From Luzula sylvatica (Eukaryota > Streptophyta > Magnoliopsida > Poales > Juncaceae), in contig OX326958.1 of assembly GCA_946800325.1 (NCBI GenBank), positions 61,621,793-61,685,792 on the forward strand: 64,000 nt of DNA, in the 5' to 3' direction. The notes under the pieces are model-generated. The model was not told the origin of the DNA. It saw nothing but the letters and a program-made list of their open reading frames with translations, and ran no database searches. Below are positions 13,205 through 25,469 of this stretch, one piece after another (positions within the stretch are counted from its first letter, which is position 1; each line of letters starts with the position of its first letter). Both the position numbers and the translations under genes were made by a program.

Positions 13205-15748
13205 ATGATTTCAAGAAAATTTGCACTATTTTCACTATTGAGTTGCTGGCTTTGTGCTTTTGGAGAAGACCCATATAGATTTTTAGATTGGAATGTTTCA
13301 TTTGGTGATATTAGCCCTCTCGGCGTAAATCAACAGGTTTAATTTGCTCTTTAAAATGATATATATCTTTTTAGTTCTAAATTATGTATCTTTATTGGTT
13401 TTCATATATATGATTGTACTAAATCAGTGTTAATTTTCTTACTGGTGTAGGGGATATTGATCAATGGGCAATTTCCAGGACCGAATATCGATTCGCAGAC
13501 GAATGATAATTTGATTATCAATGTGCACAATAACTTAGCCGAACCTTTTCTGATTTCATGGCAAGTTTCTGAATTCAAATGTTCAATGCACATCGAAAAT
13601 ATTTCTTATTTTTACGGCAATATATTCAAAATTGTGCATCCTCTAGTATTCGAGAAAAAAAATATTTCATCCTTATTGAGGCAGTCCATTCATTTCTAGC
13701 TTCATACCTAATTTCGCAACGAAACAGTACCAGAACTTTATCATGTTCTCCATTCATGAGAAATTCATGATATTAATGGGGGATTATATTGCTCACCCGC
13801 CAATTATTCCCTATTATTATACCATACATTTTTTGTTGTTTTAGCATTTATGAACATGATATACCACTTTCAAATATCTAAATTCCTCGTAATCAAACTT
13901 CTAAAACTATACACACTTGTAATATTGGAAAAAAAATAAAATAGGAATGGAATTCAACAAAGGAAGGACTCATGGCAAGATGGGATGTACGGCACGAATT
14001 GTCCGATTCCACCCGGAAAGAATTTCACTTACCATCTTCACGTTAAAGACCAAATCGGTTCCTACTTTTACTTTCCTTCTCTTGCCTTTCACAAGGCTGC
14101 CGGTGGATTTGGCGGGATACGCGTTATTAGCCGTCCATTGATTCCCGTTCCGTTTCCCGAACCAGCTGGCGATTTTACGTTGCTAATTGGTGATTGGTAC
14201 AAAGCTAATCACAAGGTGATTTTATCAAAGATTTGAAAAAAATTACTTGTTCTTGTGTAACAAAAAAATTTGTTTTATTATTGTAGTCTCTACAAGATCG
14301 ACTTGATCGAGGGAAGAGGCTTCCCCTTGCAGATGGAATTCTGATTAATGGCCGTGGACCCAACGGTGCATCTATCACGGTTGATCAAGGTAGTTAATCA
14401 TCTAAAATCGAAAATGCAGCGATTACATATCCAAGTCATTATTCTCATTTTATAACTATTTTTTATGAATGCAGGAAAAACATACAGACTTCGAATCTCC
14501 AATGTGGGCCTGGAAAATTCCCTCAACATCCGAATCGCGGGTCACAAAATGATTCTGGTGGAGATCGAAGGGACGCACACCGTTCAAAATACTTACGATT
14601 CTCTTGATATTCATGTTGGCCAATCATTGTCCGTTTTAATTAAGGCCGATCAACCAATTAAAGATTATTACATTGCTGTTTCTACAAGGTTTAGTAAACA
14701 AGTACTTGCCACTACTGCAGTACTTCATTATAGTAATTCTAAGCAACCTGTTTCTGGTTCACTGCCAAGCGGGCCCGCTGATGATGTCGATTGGTCTCTT
14801 AATCAAGCCCTTTCATTCAGGTATTTGAATTTCTTTTTTAGATGGTAAATTTGATGTATTTTGAGTTTGATTTAACTTGTATAGACAATTAAATTGAAAA
14901 TATCAACGAAACGATATGTGCAGGACCAACTTAACTGCAAGTGGACCCAGACCGAACCCGCAAGGCTCGTACCATTACGGGTCGATCAACGTGACTCGTA
15001 CCATCCGACTCGCCAGCTCAGCATCTCAAATTAACAACAAACAGCGTTATGCAGTTAACAGTGTATCCTTTGTTGATCCCGACACCCCATTAAAACTCGC
15101 CGATTACTACAAAATTGAAGGAGTATTCAAAGTTGGTAGTATTTCAGATAATCCGAGCAGACAAAAAATGAAAATGGACACGTCTGTAATGGGTGCGGAT
15201 TTTCACGCATTTGTCGAGATCGTATTCGAGAATAAGGAAGGCATGGTTCAAAGTTGGCATTTTAATGGATATAGCATGTTTATTGTCGGGTAATTGATCA
15301 ACGAGCATTTTGGTTATTTGATTTGATTTTGTATGAATTGATATATTGATTATATCTTTTCTGTTACTTTTTCGATTCTTCTTTAGGATGGAGAAAGGGC
15401 AATGGAGTACCCAGAGCAGGAAAGCGTACAATTTAGTCGATGCAGTACCGCGTTGCACAGTTCAGGTAAGTACTATTACTGGCAACATAATAATCACATA
15501 AGTTACTAATTTTATTTTAAATATCTTATACAATGTAGGTGTATCCTCGATCATGGACGGCTATTTACGTGGCGCTCGATAACGTGGGAATGTGGAATCT
15601 GCGAAGCGAATTTTGGGCACGACGATATCTCGGGCAGCAATTTTACGTGAGAGTCTACACTCCATCCAACTCAACAAGAGACGAACTCCCTATACCCGAA
15701 AACGCCTTGCTATGTGGCCGCGCACTCGGTCGTTTAGCATTCGAATAA
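13205..15748 (+). CDS. SKU5-similar (SKS) multicopper-oxidase-like secreted protein
   Basis: Eight exons: 13205-13336, 13451-13560, 13945-14215, 14287-14389, 14475-14820, 14924-15289, 15387-15465, 15539-15748. They encode 538 residues. A signal peptide of about 20 residues (hydrophobic LFSLLSCWLCAFG) precedes the SKS opening EDPYRFLDWNVSFGDISPLG. Three cupredoxin-like domains follow, with INGQFPGPNI, SWNGIQQRKDSWQDG, GSYFYFPSLAFHKAAGGFGG, HYGSINVTRTI and a C-terminal DNVGMWNLRSEFWARRYLGQ. The SKS family is related to ascorbate oxidase and laccase but lacks most copper ligands; members act in the cell wall or apoplast during directional growth or pollen-tube growth. The end (CGRALGRLAFE) has no hydrophobic tail, so no GPI anchor is expected. 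It most resembles the SKS4/5/6 group. Intron 2 uses a GC donor (TG|GCAAGT), which is needed to keep W-N-G-I-Q in frame. Confidence 0.93.
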
Positions 15749-16205
15749 TATAATATAAGCATGATATGCAACAACAACTAAAATTGTTTTTAAGTAAATT
15801 TATTAATGAGGAATATATGTATGTAGCTTATAAAATAAATGGTGTGTTTTGTTCAATTCAAAGCTTTTATGATTCTCTTGCATTTGCTTTCGCTCTAAAA
15901 CATTCTTTAATAGTAAAATCTTGCTTCATGTTTTGCTTGAAAGTCCTATAAATTATGAGCTATTTAGGCCCAAATAATCACCTACTAATTAGGGCCTACC
16001 ATCCACTTTCAAAAAAGCCATTTCTTTTTGACACAGCCAGCTTTTGCTACTATATCTCCATCTTTTTCTCTCTCAACTCACTGACATGATTATCACTACC
16101 AGTACCCTTTTCTTTACCAAAGATTAAAAACTACCAGTACTCCTTCATCAAGCCCACTCACATAAGAAATCTCGCCCTCTTCGTTTCTCTCTTCGAGCAT
16201 AAGCA
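15749..16205. other. Intergenic region between SKS and GDSL genes
   Basis: About 460 bp. The first half is the AT-rich 3' flank of the SKS gene. The last 180 bases are CT-rich (TTTTTCTCTCTCAACTCACT at about 16060), typical of a plant leader or core promoter for the GDSL gene. No clear TATA box. Confidence 0.5.
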
Positions 16206-18032
16206 ATGGCGTTTCCAACCCAAAACAGAGCAATTTCTCTTCTTGTCCATCTCTTGGTTTTGGTCTCTTGTTTCGAGTATTCGAATGCGGAGTATGGTAA
16301 AGTTCCGGCCATTTATGTGTTCGGAGATTCCACAGCCGATGTGGGCAATAACAATTACTTGTTAGGGAGTAGTGTGGCCAAAGCAAATTTCCCCCATAAT
16401 GGAGTTGATTTCCCTTCTTCCAGACCAACTGGCCGGTTCAGTAATGGCTATAATGGCATCGACTTTTTGGGTAATTTTTCTGATGAAGATTCTAATTTGT
16501 CGATGCATGAGAATTTTAATTCGTTGTCAACAAAATTGAAACTAATCAAAACATGTTGGTTCACATGCATGATGCAATACTCTTTTTCAGTCTTTTTAGT
16601 TTTTATCAACTTCTTGAATAATATCTTTGATTGGAGTTTTCAATTAATAATAATGATTGAATATATTATCTAGCTAGATTTAATCATATCTAATCTACCT
16701 TTTTTTTTAATGTTGCAGCTATTCATATGGGTTTTAGACGGAGCCCGCTACCTTTTCTTTCGGTCGCAATAAGTAAGAGCAGCCAACAAATCTTTGAAGG
16801 ATTAAGAGGAGTTAATTTCGCTTCGGCTGGATCAGGAATTCTTGATTCGACCGTAATATTTTATTTTCTTATGTTCAGTATTATATTTCATCCAGTTAAA
16901 TGATCTAATTTCAATTAAATGCTCAAGGGGAGACTACATTCTCATTAAAATTCAGAAATTAACAAATATTTTGGTGAAACAGGGTACTGTCATTGCAATG
17001 AGAAAGCAGATCGACCATTTTACAAATTTAAAATCCAACATTACAGCTCGAATTGCGAGAGAAGCAACAGAGGATATGATGACCAAGTCCATATTTATCA
17101 TAAGCTCTGGCGGAAATGATATTTTTGCCTTTTTCGCGCGAAATAATAGTCGACCAGCAAGTACCTCATTTGTTGCCTCTTTAGTGTCGGAACTCAAAGG
17201 CCATGTAGAGGTAATATATAAAGGATTTCATTTTCGAGGCCATTTACCGTTCCCCCAGATTTCATTACCGCGCCCTCTATGACATAATTAACATGATAAT
17301 TAACAAAGAACACATAATTGACATCCATCTAAATTGACAATTTCTAATTAATATCAACAAGTTGCTAATTGTTGTGTTAATAACACGACTCATTTTTTTT
17401 TAAAATAAGTTCCTAATTAGTAAATGAAGGTGCTTTAATTAATGTATACAGATTTTGTATAAGCGAGGAGCGAGGAAGTTTGGCATAGTGGATGTTCCTC
17501 CAATCGGGTGCCTACCATATACGCGAAGTCTAAATCCTTTAGGTGGTTGCATTGATATATTGAATGAACTGGTTCAAGCGTTTAATAATGCGGTTAAAGA
17601 TTTAATGCACGAGCTTAGCTTTAGTTTAAACGGGCTTAAGTATTCAGTTGGGAGTTCATATGCAGTCGTGCATAACATCATGAAAAATCCTATTAAACTC
17701 GGTATGTTCGATTAGTTTTCCATAAAATATATTCTTTTGTAAATTAATATGGATAAAATGGCAGCGTATACCAACAAAGTTAAATAAAAATAACAATTAT
17801 TTCAGGATTTAAAGAGATTAAATCGGCGTGTTGCGGATACGGTAAATTTAATGGGCAATCTGCATGCATGCCAAATTCGACGTATTGTTCAAACCGTCAC
17901 GAATTCTTGTTTTGGGATCAGATGCATCCGACTCATGCTGCGTCGAAACTCGTAGCTTTAGCTATTTACAGTGGCCCGATTGAATTTGCTTCGCCCATTA
18001 ATTTCAGGCAGTTGATCGAGTATGAAATTTAG
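16206..18032 (+). CDS. GDSL esterase/lipase (SGNH hydrolase), secreted
   Basis: Five exons: 16206-16470, 16719-16852, 16983-17210, 17452-17701, 17806-18032. They encode 367 residues. An N-terminal signal peptide (ISLLVHLLVLVSCFEYSNA) is followed by block I, FGDSTADVGNNNYL, carrying the nucleophile Ser and the GDS signature. Further blocks are the oxyanion-hole glycine region NFASAGSGILD, block III SGGNDIF with its Asn, and block V WDQMHPTHAA with the catalytic Asp-x-x-His. All four SGNH residues are intact and the length is normal for the plant family (about 350-380). These enzymes hydrolyse acyl esters in the apoplast or cell wall; the substrate cannot be deduced here. Splice sites are all GT-AG and the frame is continuous. 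AATAAATTAATAATACA at about 18080 may hold the poly(A) signal. The ATG at 16206 is the first after the CT-rich leader. Confidence 0.93.
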
Positions 18033-18839
18033 GCATGTTTGATGTGAATGTGTTTTTATTTGTATTTAGTTGATGTAATGTAATAAATTAATAATACACT
18101 GACACGACTTTCACTAAGTTCAATTAGTTGGTAAGATAATGCAAATTTATTCTTTTTACAATGTTATTAGGACGAACCACGCTTCGCTACTAGATTGTAT
18201 TATTAGGATTCAAAAGGACAAATGGAACTGGATTTTTTTTATGAATTACAAACAAAACTATACATTTTCTTGTGTTTGAAATCTTTTCCGTTTGCTTCTA
18301 ATATTTTTCATTTTGTAGATTTATCAATAATACGTTTAAAGTTTGCAAGACAAAGATAAAATTTAACATGTCTTGACGTTTGTTTTTTTTATATATTACG
18401 TGTATCTTATATGATGAAATTATTAGTAATACTTTTCATCATAAATTATATATATTCTCGACACTTTAAAAGTTCCCACCAAAATTTTGCAGAGTATGAA
18501 ATGAAAAAAATAGAATAATATTTTTCTCATAAGTTTCATCAGATATTAATTAATTTGAATTTTTTTTTAGTTTTGTTGAATTCTCCTTAGCAAACATGCA
18601 TGAAAAATATAGAGGGAAAGTTTCCTCCAATATTTTACTAAGTATAAAATAAAAAATAGAGGCAAAATTTCCCTCCTAATTTTCATCAAAAATTAGTGAA
18701 TTTGAAAACTGAAAAAAAAAATTCAATCCTAGAAACTAATATTTGTTAAATTAATACTATCGTATGTCTAAATTAATTATAATATTATAAACAAATTGTA
18801 TGAACTTATATAACATACAATGAATTCAACATATTTGTC
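18033..18839. other. AT-rich intergenic DNA
   Basis: 3' flank of the GDSL gene and then AT-rich sequence. A word pair (AAATTTCCCTCC at 18666, GGGAAAGTTTCCTCC at 18614) suggests decayed repeat DNA. No gene seen. Confidence 0.5.
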
Positions 18840-19094
18840 GGTAATCAAGAACCAAATTTAGTCCCAATTATTTGTCATTTTATATGGCAACTATTGTGTG
18901 GCAATTTTTTTGTCACAAAATGTATCGACTTAATTTTGTTTTGTGATTAATTTAGTAGCAAAAAAAAAAATTTTGTCCCCATAAATTTTTTTTTTTGGGA
19001 CAAACATATATCAGTTGCTCATAATGTCATACGGTGACAAATTTAACTTTGTCGCTATGATTTTCATAGCTAATGATACTTTTTTGTAGTAGTG
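18840..19094. mobile_element. CACTA (En/Spm)-type element terminus
   Basis: CTTTTTTGTAGTAGTG ends at 19094. Its complement, CACTACTACAAAAAAG, is the plant CACTA-element terminal consensus. Subterminal sequence has repeated TTTGTCGC/TTTGTCAC/TTTGTCCC words in both orientations, as expected. The other end was not found, so it may be truncated. Confidence 0.5.
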
Positions 19095-20800
19095 CTACCC
19101 TAGTACTAAGTACTAAGGTTAGGAAGTGACTACTAGTTGGATTCAATTCCCCCTATAATATGATGGCTCAAAAATCAATGAGACCGACCATCCATCGTTG
19201 AGTCAGTTTATCGTTTTCATAGATCCAAATGTGATTGGCAAGTGTGATTATTCTGAGATCTTAGGTCTTGATCGTCGACACCATATGATTTGATATTTGT
19301 TCCCTTGGTCTAAATATGTTAGTGGTCTTGTCGTGTTAATTTGAGTGCACATTTTCAATTGCAGTATGAACTATTGAGATTGAACCGCTTTTGTTGCACA
19401 TTAGAGTTCTATCCATACGTTCTTCATTTATTTAGTAAGTTGTACTTAGTAATGAGGAATTGAGTCTCATGATATTATTTGGAGTGAAGTAGGATGGAAA
19501 AATGACTAATTATTGCTTTCATGTCATTTTTTATGTCAAGCGAAGTCTCTATTTGCCCAATGTTCGCATCCCCTCGACAATCGAAAATTTTGGCCATTCA
19601 TCGCAAGTGGATCAAGTTAATAAAAACTGAAAGGTTTTCGTTTCAGTTCAATTTAATGTGTAAATGAGGTATATTTGAGTCTGTTGGAATGATTTTGGGT
19701 AGTTAAGATGTGATCAAGTAATTAGTGACTGATTTGGGTATTTCGAGACTGAGTTTGAATGGTTTTCGGATAATCTGAGTTTGTTTAGAATTGAGACTAA
19801 ATTTAGAGTATTTCGGGTGTAATATATGTTTCTCTTTTTCTTTTTTCATTTAGTTCAGTTGAGAATAATTGGAGGCATGCGCAAAATATTGAATGTCATG
19901 AAAATATTGGAGCTCTGCATTTAGTAAATATGAAAAGAACGACATTTACATATTAGAATTGATTTGTGTCATATGTCGGCAAGTTATGAGTTCGAGTCTT
20001 ATCAACATTATATAAAAAATATATGTACCAATAACGACAAGTGGCCGGTTGTTGAGTGTCACTAAAAAAAAAGAAATTGTGTTGATTTGGATCAATGTGT
20101 TGTAAGTTTAAATTTAATGCATAATTTGTCGATTAAAACTTAAAACCATAAATACCAATCATCATCCATATGAATAAGTTTGTTCCTACAATTCATGCAA
20201 CAATACAAGGTGAAGGTCGGTATGTTTTCCATCAAGTATGATTTAAAATTTTGATGTATATTTTGTTCATAAAATCATAAAATCATAAATATGGACACCG
20301 ACAATTATATAGAAAAATGTATAATAGTTGGAGGGTGAATGGAACAATTTGTCCCTAAGAGGCCTTGACAAAATTGATCCCTTATTTGTTTGGTAAATTT
20401 GTATTTGAATGTATGTTATGTGGATGATTCTATTTTATTGAATCGATATTGATTAGTTTTTATGTAATTTATCCCATTATGTCAATGAAGAAATTATCGT
20501 TACATATTGTAAACAATTCTAGTTATCGGTGACAATTTGTTTTTACAATGATATTTTTAATCAAATAATTAATTTCAATATTGATAATTATTTTTGTGGT
20601 CACAACAATAACCTTTTCTGATATCATCTAATATCATCTCAGTATACTATTTATAATTTTCGTCTGTTTTCTTGAATATGATGGATATCGATTTTGCCAT
20701 AGTTGATTTATGAAGTTATTTGTTATTATGGTTTTTATCGAATTTTGTCTTTTTAGTTATGTAAACAATGACGCGTTCACAAATATAAATACATCAATTT
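19095..20800. other. Intergenic DNA, no recognised feature
   Basis: No coding region with family similarity. A GAGTTCGAGTC word near 19990 resembles a pol III B box, but no matching A box or poly-T end was seen. Confidence 0.5.
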
Positions 20801-20864
20801 TTTTCTTCTTGCCCTTCTTGTTCATGATTTTATCCGATATTCCAAGAAAAATACAAAAATAATG

Positions 20865-21140
20865 AAATAGCCAGCTTTGCCTGATTTAGACTGAAGGTTA
20901 CTTATACATTGATGAATGTTACAAAAATCACACATTTCACATTTTCATAGTCATGCCAGTTTTGCCTGATTTAAGGGAACGTTCCAAGTCCAACTAATCT
21001 TCACACATTTTGAGCCGGTTTTCAATTTGCTAGTTATCAAGATTACAAAGAACAAAAAATTAAAACAGATGGGCCGACATTCACTATTAAATGTGGGCCG
21101 GATCTTTGTGAAAATATAATCCGAACCAATAAGATTAACC
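20865..21140 (+). repeat. PUS10-upstream module, copy 1 (most diverged)
   Basis: Shares ordered blocks with 22060-22420 and 25470-25775: GATGAATGTTACAAAAATCA, CACACATTTCAC, TCATAGTCATGCCA, a TTTGCCTGATTTAA-like block, ATGGGCC, and then AATCCGAACCAATAAGAT. It has no exons downstream; an AT-rich TIR element follows at 21480-21900. Confidence 0.75.
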
Positions 21141-22059
21141 CTTTAATAAAATATTTTGAGTAACTGTTCATAACATATATTTAAGAAATGTTTTATAGAA
21201 AAATATTTTTGTTTTTAAGATTAAATATTTTTTTAATGAAAAAGTATTTATTTTGATATAGTTGCTTTACAAAAATATTGTAAAGCTTAAGAAGAAATAT
21301 TCTTCTTTTTTTAAATATATTTTATGAATAGACACACACAATATTTTAAAATAAATATATATAACTATCTTAGTACGATTCATAAATTTGTCATTTTTGT
21401 AGATTTTAATTTCTTTTTCCGAAAATAGTATTTGTTGTGAATCTGTGATGTAGATGTTTTTAAATAAAGGAAATACTTAAATAAATCTTAACTTTTCGGG
21501 AACTATAATTAAAACCCTTACATTTGCTCTAGAAAACCTTCTAAACAATGTTTTATTTCTATTACTCCCCTAAAGGGGTTGAATTTAACAATGAACGATG
21601 TTAATTTTGTTTGCACCAAAATACCCCTCTATTTTCATACTTAATTTCGGTACATCATTTTGGTATTTTATTAATTTTAAAATATTCATAATTTTTTTTT
21701 AACATATACAAATTTAAAGATATATTTTATATTATATTTTGTAAATCTTATATTTCTTTTATCTTATTTTTTCCATAATAAACTAACATAAAATAACAAA
21801 AAAATAATATTAAAATAATTAATCGTCATGAAAATGTCTTACCATGTACCTTTCATTTAATCGGTTAGTTTTAATGTTTTGAATAATGTGAATATAATTT
21901 ATTTGTGTACAATATGGATAATCTTAACATATTTAAGTTGAAATTGATCGTTAATTGGATTGAATTTGTTTTCTGAGATATTCGGTTGGAGAGCAACTAA
22001 TTGATAGTAAATCATTTGTTCATGATAACTTTCTTTGATATTTTATATATCTTATTTCT
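21141..22059. other. AT-rich spacer with a TIR-family repeat
   Basis: 21480-21900 carries AT-rich TIR-family words (ACCAAAATACCCCTCTATTT, AACAATGAACGATGTT). It is closely related to 25790-26160, so it appears to have been copied as part of the local duplication. No gene. Confidence 0.6.
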
Positions 22060-22420
22060 TATCAAATTTTGCCTGTTGTCATTTCTATGAGATCTCTCTC
22101 TTTTTTCTCGTTTATGATTTCCTCCGATGACTCGAGAAAACGAGAAATCGTCACCCATAACATTAGCTAGCTAGACCAAACAAGCAAACCTCGAGCACGA
22201 AAAATAATTAGCACGCCGCATGTGCCAGACTAGAGGTTACTATATATTGATGAATGTTACATAAATCACACATTTCACATTTCATAGTCATGCCATATTG
22301 CCCGATTTAACTGAGTATTTCATCTAATCTTCACAAACAACAAAATTAGTTGGGACTATTTTCACATTCGAACATGGGTCGGGTGTTTGTGGAAATAAAA
22401 TCCGAACCATTAAGATGAAC
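22060..22420 (+). repeat. PUS10-upstream module, copy 2
   Basis: Blocks in order: TTTCCTCCGATGACTCGAG, AACATTAGCTAGCTAGACCA, GATGAATGTTACATAAATCA, TCATAGTCATGCCATATTGC, GGGTCGGGTGTTTGTGG, AATCCGAACCATTAAGATGA. It lies directly upstream of the PUS10 pseudogene. Confidence 0.8.
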
Positions 22421-22431
22421 ACAAACAACAA

Positions 22432-23445
22432 CCTTGAGAGAGAAATTTTGTGTTTCGAAGATCTGGCCTTGTCCACTTTTGAAACTGTAAAAAAAAAGAG
22501 AACTACAAAATTGATGGATTCTCTTTAGAAGTCTCCTCGCCGCCCAATATAACTGTGAATCAACAATCATTAAGGTAAAATTAATTACAAGCTTCTTAAT
22601 TGTTATTCTCAATTTGAAAATTGAAATCTCAATTTTGATTTAACAAACTCTAATCATTAGGTTATATATGAAAGGGAAGTATGAGAAGGAAGAATGGTTC
22701 GAGGTATCTAAAGAGCAATTATCAGTTAAAGACACCTTAAGATTATCACTCAACACTCCAATCTACATATGCTCCAAGATGGAGAATTTTGTGAGAGATT
22801 TCAAATACCTCCACAAAAGGTTTATAAATAAATAAATTCATTAATTAAGCTAATTAATATAATTACAAATTGTTTTCACAATTAGTATATTTTCTATTTT
22901 AGGCTGATAAACCATGCCAGCTCAGCATTGCTTGCTTTAAGAATCCTATTTATATTTTCTATATTTATAATTTTAAATGCAAGTATATGTATAATTTTAT
23001 TTTTCAAATTTTGTAGTATTCTAGAGGTGTGAGCCAATCAAGATGGATAATTGATGATGAAAGAATGGGCGAAGCTTCTGTAGAGGTATATTTATTTTAT
23101 TATAATTAATTGTATAATTTATTACAAATCTTTCTAATATAAGTTTGATTATGTGTAGGAATTAATAAGGGACAAAGTTTTTGAGATTACTAAAGGAGAG
23201 AATTACAAATTCCATTCAGCTGGAAGAGAAGATATTGATGTATTATTTATTTATTTATTCATTCTACAATTATTTATTTATATTTTATAATTTTATATTG
23301 ATTTTATTTATTATTGTGATTAATTAAGGTGAGGATGTTGGGATCGGACCGTCCATTTTTGGTTGAAGTCACGAACGCTATAATCGTGCCATCTGTCCTC
23401 GAGATTGAAAAGATTGCGCGAAACATAAATCATTCCGTCCTCCAG
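22432..23445 (+). pseudogene. Truncated PUS10 pseudogene
   Basis: Exon-by-exon similarity to the intact PUS10 at 26284-28897. It starts inside exon 2 (about 22432-22575, GAAATTTTGTGTTTCGAAG). Exon 3 begins near 22662, and its end is fused directly to the end of exon 4 by a deletion across the CATATG word at about 22767, removing intron 3 and most of exon 4. An exon 5 remnant (about 22902-22950) has lost its 3' part and donor. Exons 6 and 7 are nearly intact (about 23018-23084 and 23159-23239, including WIIDDERMGEASVE and HSAGREDID). Exon 8 is partial (23330-23445), with the GSGRPF motif changed to GSDRPF. Exon 1 and exons 9-14 are absent. It cannot encode a working enzyme. It lies tandem to and about 3.8 kb upstream of the intact gene. 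Confidence 0.9.
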
Positions 23446-24247
23446 ATGAATACATTTCCTTCTCTTCTTCCATTTCTGTTTTTGATTTAGGTAATTTGAT
23501 ATTTTTGTAATTTGGTCCAGCACTTTGGCTTTGCTGAAAGCCTCGAAACTGAAGATTCAGTTTCAATTTGGCCTAATTCACCCCTTAATTGTCTGTTTTT
23601 CTTAATTCAAATCATATTTGCATGATCCAGCCAGAACCAACAATGACATAACTGGTAGAAAACTTGAGGGGATAATTGTCCTTGAACTTCTTATTTTAAA
23701 ACAAGATAACCTCTATTGATGTTTATTTAGAAAGAATATTTATTTACAATATTATTCACCGTATTATAATCATTCACACTAGCCGTTTCATTCGGGCACG
23801 AATTTGATTTGTAATTTGGTTCTACAATTAAAAATATTACTAGAAATCTTTGGACTGGAATGAAAATTTAAGTTTCTCTGATATTCTGTTTTTTTTTTTT
23901 TTTTTTTGGATCTACTAACGAATGGAACTAACTATGATATGTGATTTATCAATTATGTATTGTCAAGACTCAAAATATTGATTGAGAGTAGATGTTGTGA
24001 GTGTTATGGTGGGAGGTTTTATCATTTGTATGCTTCTTCCAATATGAAATGCGTAAAGAAATAGACATTAATTGGTTTCTTTTAATTGTTGTATTTTTTG
24101 TGTTTTAGTTGGAATATGATATTGTAATCTATAAATCTTAATTATTTATGAAGTCTATTTAAAAAAAAAACATTATAAATGTGTAATGTGTAAAATTTTA
24201 TTCTTTTTGTGCTATGATAATGTTGGAGCTCAGACTATTTTGTTATT
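23446..24247. other. Intergenic DNA
   Basis: No gene. A T18 run lies at about 23891. Pseudogene similarity stops near 23445. Confidence 0.5.
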
Positions 24248-24932
24248 TAATTACTTGGGGAATTCTTTAAAAACCTCCTGACTTTTTTGAGATTCTTGAA
24301 AAACTTCATAACTTTTAGATTACTTGAAAAATCCCCTATAAATCGAGTTTACTTCTTCAAAAATTCCTCTACAAAAGGTTAACTTTAATATTTTATCCAA
24401 ATTTTTGTTTGGACAAAAATACCCTTCTTGGTTTTTTTATAAATTTTTTTATTCAATATAAATTAATAAATACATAAATATATTAAATATTTCACGTTAT
24501 TATACTTAAAAATGGTTTATGATAATATTTACAACTCACTATTTTATTTTACTATTTATAATAATATATATAAAGTATTATTTTATTAAATAAATACTAT
24601 TTCACGTTACATTTTTAATTTTTACATGAAATAATTTTATATAAAAAATTATATAATAGTATAATAAAGATCATCATATAAACTTATGAAATATTATATT
24701 GTAAAATATAATTTATTTATTAGTTTATAGAATAAATTCAATTATAAAATAAATTGTGAGGGTATTTTGGTCCAAAAATAATAATTTGGATGGAAAGTTT
24801 AAGATAACACTAGTAGGGAGATTTTGAAGAATTAAACTCAATTTATAGGGTTTTTTCAAGTAATTTAAAAGTTAGGGGATTTTGATAAATCCCTAACTTT
24901 TTGGGTTTTTTGAAGAATTCCCCTAATTACTC
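24248..24932. mobile_element. Non-autonomous MULE, 667 bp, 9-bp TSD
   Basis: The element 24257-24923 starts GGGGAATTCTTTAAAAA and ends with the inverse (TTTTTTGAAGAATTCCCC). The arms remain complementary for roughly 180 bp (for example GGACAAAAATACCC on the left and GGGTATTTTGGTCC on the right). Flanks are TAATTACTT (24248-24256) and TAATTACTC (24924-24932), a 9-bp target duplication with one change. It is non-coding. This copy best defines the AT-rich TIR family found elsewhere in the window. Confidence 0.8.
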
Positions 24933-25469
24933 TGATATGATTTTTATTTTATTGTAATTGCAAATTACAAGTGATACAATCTTTGAGTTTAATCCTATTA
25001 TATTATTACATAATAATTGATATTATATTTAAAAAAAAATTAAGTTGTTACATGTCAACAATTTAATAATTTATTAAATCGTGTACAATATTCTAAAACA
25101 TATCTTTATAATATTTAGTTCTTTAATACCAACCAATATTTTTCAATTACATCAAGTAAAACATGAAAACTATAATTACATCAGTTTCAGAATAGACTCC
25201 AGCATTGACTACAAAGTGCAAATATTACACATGTAATGGTTCAAATTAATTTTATATTTTCTAATGTGAACATCCAAACAGTACCCAATTGTAAATAGTT
25301 GCATGGACTGATACAACTAATTTTACATTGAAGGACTGCTCGAAGATCATATGCGGCCATGCGGGATGGTCCACAAATCTTTTCTTCTTTCAATTTGATT
25401 AGAGTGTGACAAATCTTGTAATTTTATTAATCCATAAATTCTTAATTAATTCAGTTACTTTTCTTCTTT
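24933..25469. other. AT-rich intergenic DNA
   Basis: No coding sequence or structured repeat recognised. Confidence 0.5.

Noticed and set aside
19980..20080. Possible second SINE from a GAGTTCGAGTC word
   Set aside because: No convincing A box at the right distance, no oligo-T end and no target duplication.
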